In this document: positions 42,943 through 45,854 of the stretch, one piece after another
Numbering within the stretch: position 1 is the first letter of the stretch
How the letters are laid out: every line of letters begins with the position of its first letter
NCBI GenBank assembly: GCA_011389765.1
Contig: JAABTT010000021.1
Location: 1 to 45,854 of the forward strand
DNA from: Desulfohalobiaceae bacterium S24
GTDB taxonomy: Bacteria > Desulfobacterota > Desulfovibrionia > Desulfovibrionales > Desulfothermaceae
Length of the DNA: 45,854 nt
Direction of reading: 5' to 3'
The notes under the pieces: generated by a model
Database searches by the model: none
The model's input: only the letters and a program-made list of their open reading frames with translations
Told to the model about the DNA's origin: nothing
Made by a program: the position numbers and the translations under genes

Positions 42943-44439
42943 ATGAAAAAGATGCTCATTTGTCTGATGCTGATCGGTCTGATCCTGTGCGGTCCTGCGG
43001 CCCTGGCTGAAACGCCTCAAAAAGGAGGCTCCCTGATCGTCTGCCAGCCGGCCGAACCGCCGGGACTGGATCCAACGGCCAACACGGCCGCGGCCATTGA
43101 CCGGGTGGTCTATTCCAATATTTACGAAGGCTTGATCAAGGTCAATGAAAACGGGGAATACGTTCCGGGACTGGCCGAAAGCTGGGAGGTTTCCGGGAAC
43201 GGGTTGACCTACACCTTCCACCTGCGGAAAGGAGTCACCTTTCACAACGGCGAGCCCTTCAACGCCGAAGTCGCGGCCTGGAACCTGAAGCGGGCCATGT
43301 CCGAGGAGAGCGTGAATCCCCACCCTGAATATTTCAGAGGGATCGAAAAGATCGAAACTCCGGATGCCGGAACTCTGGTCTTGACTCTCAAGGAGGTGGA
43401 CGCCCTGTTAATCCCTCATCTGGCGGAAGGCGATGCGACCATGCTGCCCATGGAAGGATATGGGGAGGCAAAATCCAAACCTGTGGGAACAGGTCCGTTT
43501 CAGTTCTCCAAATGGGTGCGAGGAGACCGGGTGGAGATGGTCAAAAACCCGGATTACTGGAACCCTGAACTGCCCTATCTGGATCAGGTCACCTTCAAGT
43601 TCATCGGCGATCCCAGCGCCCAGGTTGCGGCCCTCAAGGCCGGGGACATCGATGTAATCGGGTATGTCGCAGCGCCTGAATCCGCTATGGCTCTGGAGAA
43701 GGATCCGCGCTTCAAGGTCTATGCCGGGAGCACCACCGGCGAGGTGATCATGTCCACCAACAACAAGGCCGAACCCTTTGACGACAAACTGGTCCGCCAG
43801 GCCATGGCCCATGCCATCGACCGGCAGACCGTGGTCGATCTGGTCATGTTCGGCTACGGCACGCCCATCGGCTCGCACTGGTCTCCGGCCACACCCTACT
43901 ACAAGGACCTGACCGGAAAATTCCCGCATGACCCTCAAAAAGCCAGGGACCTTTTAGCCGAAGCCGGGTACCCGGACGGTTTTGAAGCGGTCATCAAGCT
44001 GCCGGCCATCTATTCCTACTCCAAGCGAGCCGGGGAAGTCATTGCCGACATGCTCGGCGAGGTGGGCATTGACCTGGATATTGAGATTGTGGAGTGGGGA
44101 CAGTGGATTGAGCGGATTTTTAAGAAAAAGGACTATCAGCTGACCATGATCGGGCATGTAGAGCCATGGGATATCGGGATTTATGCAAATCCGGACTATT
44201 ATTTCCAGTATGACTCCGAGGAATTCAGGCAGGCCTATGACAAGGCCCTTGTCGCCCCAAGCGAGGAAGCCAAGGCCAAATGGTTCGGCCGCTGCCAGGA
44301 GATCATCGCCGAGGATGCGGTCAACGGCTTTCTGTTCTCCGCTCCCAGCCTGCCGGTCATGAAGGCTGAAGTTATGGACTGGTGGGAGAACTATCCGGCC
44401 GTGGCCCTGGACTGCACCCGGGTCTGGCTTAAAAAATGA
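42943..44439 (+). CDS. Peptide/solute-binding protein of an ABC importer (family 5)
   Basis: A 498-residue periplasmic binding protein of the DppA/OppA family. The signal peptide is short and ends ALA before ETPQ; no lipobox Cys is obvious at the cleavage site. Conserved segments are GGSLIVCQPAEPPGLDPT, IYEGLIKVNENGEYVPGLAE, LTYTFHLRKGVTFHNG and GTGPFQFSKW. GGAGGAAAA lies just before the ATG. The ligand could be a peptide, opine or nickel-chelate; sequence alone does not tell. The matching permease gene follows after 242 bp. Confidence 0.92.
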   Translation: MKKMLICLMLIGLILCGPAALAETPQKGGSLIVCQPAEPPGLDPTANTAAAIDRVVYSNIYEGLIKVNENGEYVPGLAESWEVSGNGLTYTFHLRKGVTFHNGEPFNAEVAAWNLKRAMSEESVNPHPEYFRGIEKIETPDAGTLVLTLKEVDALLIPHLAEGDATMLPMEGYGEAKSKPVGTGPFQFSKWVRGDRVEMVKNPDYWNPELPYLDQVTFKFIGDPSAQVAALKAGDIDVIGYVAAPESAMALEKDPRFKVYAGSTTGEVIMSTNNKAEPFDDKLVRQAMAHAIDRQTVVDLVMFGYGTPIGSHWSPATPYYKDLTGKFPHDPQKARDLLAEAGYPDGFEAVIKLPAIYSYSKRAGEVIADMLGEVGIDLDIEIVEWGQWIERIFKKKDYQLTMIGHVEPWDIGIYANPDYYFQYDSEEFRQAYDKALVAPSEEAKAKWFGRCQEIIAEDAVNGFLFSAPSLPVMKAEVMDWWENYPAVALDCTRVWLKK

Positions 44440-44681
44440 GGCCGGAATAGACAGACCCAAAAAGGCATTTAAAGGTGTCGTGTTTCCTATGCAGCCCTGC
44501 CGCCGGCCAGGCTCATGTGAAACCCCACATTTTTTGTCGGGGTCGGAATCGGTATCGAAATATTGATTGCAGTTCCTGCAGACAGTTGATTAGGATACCG
44601 ATTCCGATGTGTCGAAAACCTGAACATTAATACCAAAGCACAAGCACGACAAGCCCCTGTCTGCTTTTACAGACCCCGGCC
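44440..44681. other. Gap with 14-bp inverted repeat
   Basis: TCGGAATCGGTATC (44543-44556) and GATACCGATTCCGA (44594-44607) form a perfect 14-bp stem with a 37-nt loop, between the binding protein and permease genes. Such hairpins often set different mRNA levels within importer operons. No gene seen. Confidence 0.6.
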
Positions 44682-45623
44682 ATGCTCCAGTACCTCATCA
44701 AAAAGCTGATCATTCTGCTGATCCTGCTGTTTCTGGTTTCCATTGCGGTCTTTGCCGTGCTGTTTCTGCTGCCGGGTGATCCGGCTCAGATTATGCTGGG
44801 GATCAACGCCACTCCGGAAACACTCGCCAATCTCCGGGCTGAACTGGGTCTGGACCGGCCTTTTTATGTCCAGTACGGGCAGTGGATCGGGAATTTGTTC
44901 ACCGGGGGCAATCGCTCCATCAACTACGATATTCCGGTCTACGATCTCATTGCCAGCCGCTTGATGGTTACCGGCCCCATGGCTTTGATGGCCATGCTTT
45001 TTGCCGTGGCCGTCTCCATCCCCCTGGGGGTCTACGCAGCCAGACATCAGAACCGACCCGGCGATTTTCTGGTCATGGGATTCACCCAGCTCGGTTTGGC
45101 TACCCCGGAATTCTGGCTGGGCATCCTCTTGATCCTTCTCCTGTCGGTGAAATTCGGACTTTTTTCAGCCGGGGGTTTTCCAGGCTGGTCCACAGACTGG
45201 ACCGGCTCTGTCAAGGCCCTGCTGCTCCCGGCCCTGGCCCTGGGCCTCATCCGGGCCTCCATTTTGACCCGGCTGACCCGCTCGTCCATGCTGGACGTTT
45301 TAGGGGAAGATTATGTCCGGACCGCCAGAGCCAAGGGACTGAAGGAACGGGTGGTGATTTACGGACACGGTCTGCGCAACGGACTGATCCCGGTTTTGAC
45401 CATCCTTGGACTCCAACTGGGGCAGCTTCTGGCCGGAGCCATCATCATCGAAAATGTGTATCACCTGCCGGGGTTGGGCCGTCTGGTCTTTCAAGCCATC
45501 GGGCAGCGGGACCTGCCCGTGGTTCGGGATATTGTCCTTTTTCTGGCCGCTGCAGTGGTGGTGGTCAATTTTATTGTGGACCTGGTCAACGGGGCGATTG
45601 ATCCCAGAGTCAGGGCGGAATGA
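44682..45623 (+). CDS. ABC transporter permease (DppB/OppB-like)
   Basis: A 313-residue inner-membrane permease of the peptide/nickel importer family with about six membrane helices. The N-terminus FLLPGDPAQIMLG and the EAA-type loop EDYVRTARAKGLKERVVIYG are diagnostic. It pairs with a DppC-like permease and two ATPases that should lie beyond the window edge. No strong ribosome binding site is visible at 44682. Confidence 0.93.
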   Translation: MLQYLIKKLIILLILLFLVSIAVFAVLFLLPGDPAQIMLGINATPETLANLRAELGLDRPFYVQYGQWIGNLFTGGNRSINYDIPVYDLIASRLMVTGPMALMAMLFAVAVSIPLGVYAARHQNRPGDFLVMGFTQLGLATPEFWLGILLILLLSVKFGLFSAGGFPGWSTDWTGSVKALLLPALALGLIRASILTRLTRSSMLDVLGEDYVRTARAKGLKERVVIYGHGLRNGLIPVLTILGLQLGQLLAGAIIIENVYHLPGLGRLVFQAIGQRDLPVVRDIVLFLAAAVVVVNFIVDLVNGAIDPRVRAE

Positions 45624-45641
45624 AGAGGCAGAGGGGAAGAG

Positions 45642-45854
45642 AGAGGTCAGAGGTCAGAGGTCAGAGGTCGGAGGTCAGAGGTCAGAGGTCGGAGGACAGA
45701 GGACAGGGGACAGAGGACAGAGGTCGGAGGACAGAAGTCAGAGGTCGGAGGACAGAAGTCAGAGGTCAGAGGTCAGAGGTCGGAGGACAGAGGACAGAGG
45801 ACAGAAGTCAGAGGTCGGAGGTCGGAGGACAGAGGTCAGGGAACAGGGGACAGA
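45642..45854. repeat. Heptamer minisatellite, at least 30 units, runs off the window
   Basis: In unbroken 7-base phase from 45642 to the window end, about 30 units follow the pattern RGAGGWC: AGAGGTC, GGAGGTC, AGAGGAC, GGAGGAC, with rarer AGAAGTC, AGGGGAC and AGGGAAC. Differences are substitutions only. It starts 18 bp after the permease stop. Confidence 0.93.

Overview
The window looks like chromosomal DNA of a strictly anaerobic, probably sulfate-reducing, fatty-acid-oxidising Desulfobacterota bacterium. The evidence is a Flx/Hdr/formate-dehydrogenase electron-bifurcation cluster, an NfnAB transhydrogenase, an NAD(P)H polysulfide-reductase-like flavoprotein with a rhodanese tail, beta-oxidation genes and four genes that need selenocysteine (Sec). 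The genus cannot be fixed from sequence alone. No rRNA, tRNA or CRISPR array was seen.

Layout. 1-9.7 kb (+): zinc-ribbon proteins, an MFS transporter, two different L,D-transpeptidases, a GNAT acetyltransferase, a TolC-like protein, a ZIP metal transporter and a rubredoxin-membrane fusion. 10-15.2 kb: a small Cys-rich protein, TrpB2, a tandem universal stress protein, and a tightly overlapping rpoZ-dnaJ-moaC operon (-). 15.2-16.1 kb: a broken GIY-YIG nuclease gene followed by a tandem palindromic repeat array. 16.1-18.6 kb (+): TtcA-like, Dus and IspH.

18.7-34.4 kb (all -) is the centre of interest: flxA, flxB, flxC, mvhD/flxD (Sec), a 1028-aa HdrA-type fusion, fdhA (Sec), a short HdrA-N/ferredoxin fusion (Sec), an NADH oxidase/CoA-disulfide-reductase-type protein with rhodanese, an HdrD/DsrK-like Fe-S protein (Sec), then nfnB and nfnA. 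Four in-frame TGA codons fall where relatives carry Cys or Sec. Each is followed after 10-15 nt by a hairpin, as expected of bacterial SECIS elements. The domain order around fdhA suggests that one HdrA module and one FdhB/FlxC-like subunit were each cut in two and exchanged halves across fdhA. The likely job is flavin-based electron bifurcation linking NADH, formate, ferredoxin and a disulfide acceptor; NfnAB adds NADPH, and the adjacent beta-oxidation genes would supply NADH.

34.7-38.5 kb (+): fadN- and fadA-like genes behind a perfect Bacillus-type FadR box. 38.6-39.3 kb: a Phd/PIN toxin-antitoxin pair with an operator-like promoter. 39.3-45.6 kb: a methyltransferase, a J-domain protein, YjbQ, a P1 peptidase and the first two genes of a peptide-type ABC importer. 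The window ends inside a heptamer minisatellite.

The intergenic DNA is rich in dispersed repeats. One family of up to 210 bp occurs at four sites, one copy interrupted by a second repeat type. Several genes have perfect hairpins abutting their ribosome binding sites or overlapping their stop codons, and a few protein ends are encoded by repeat DNA.
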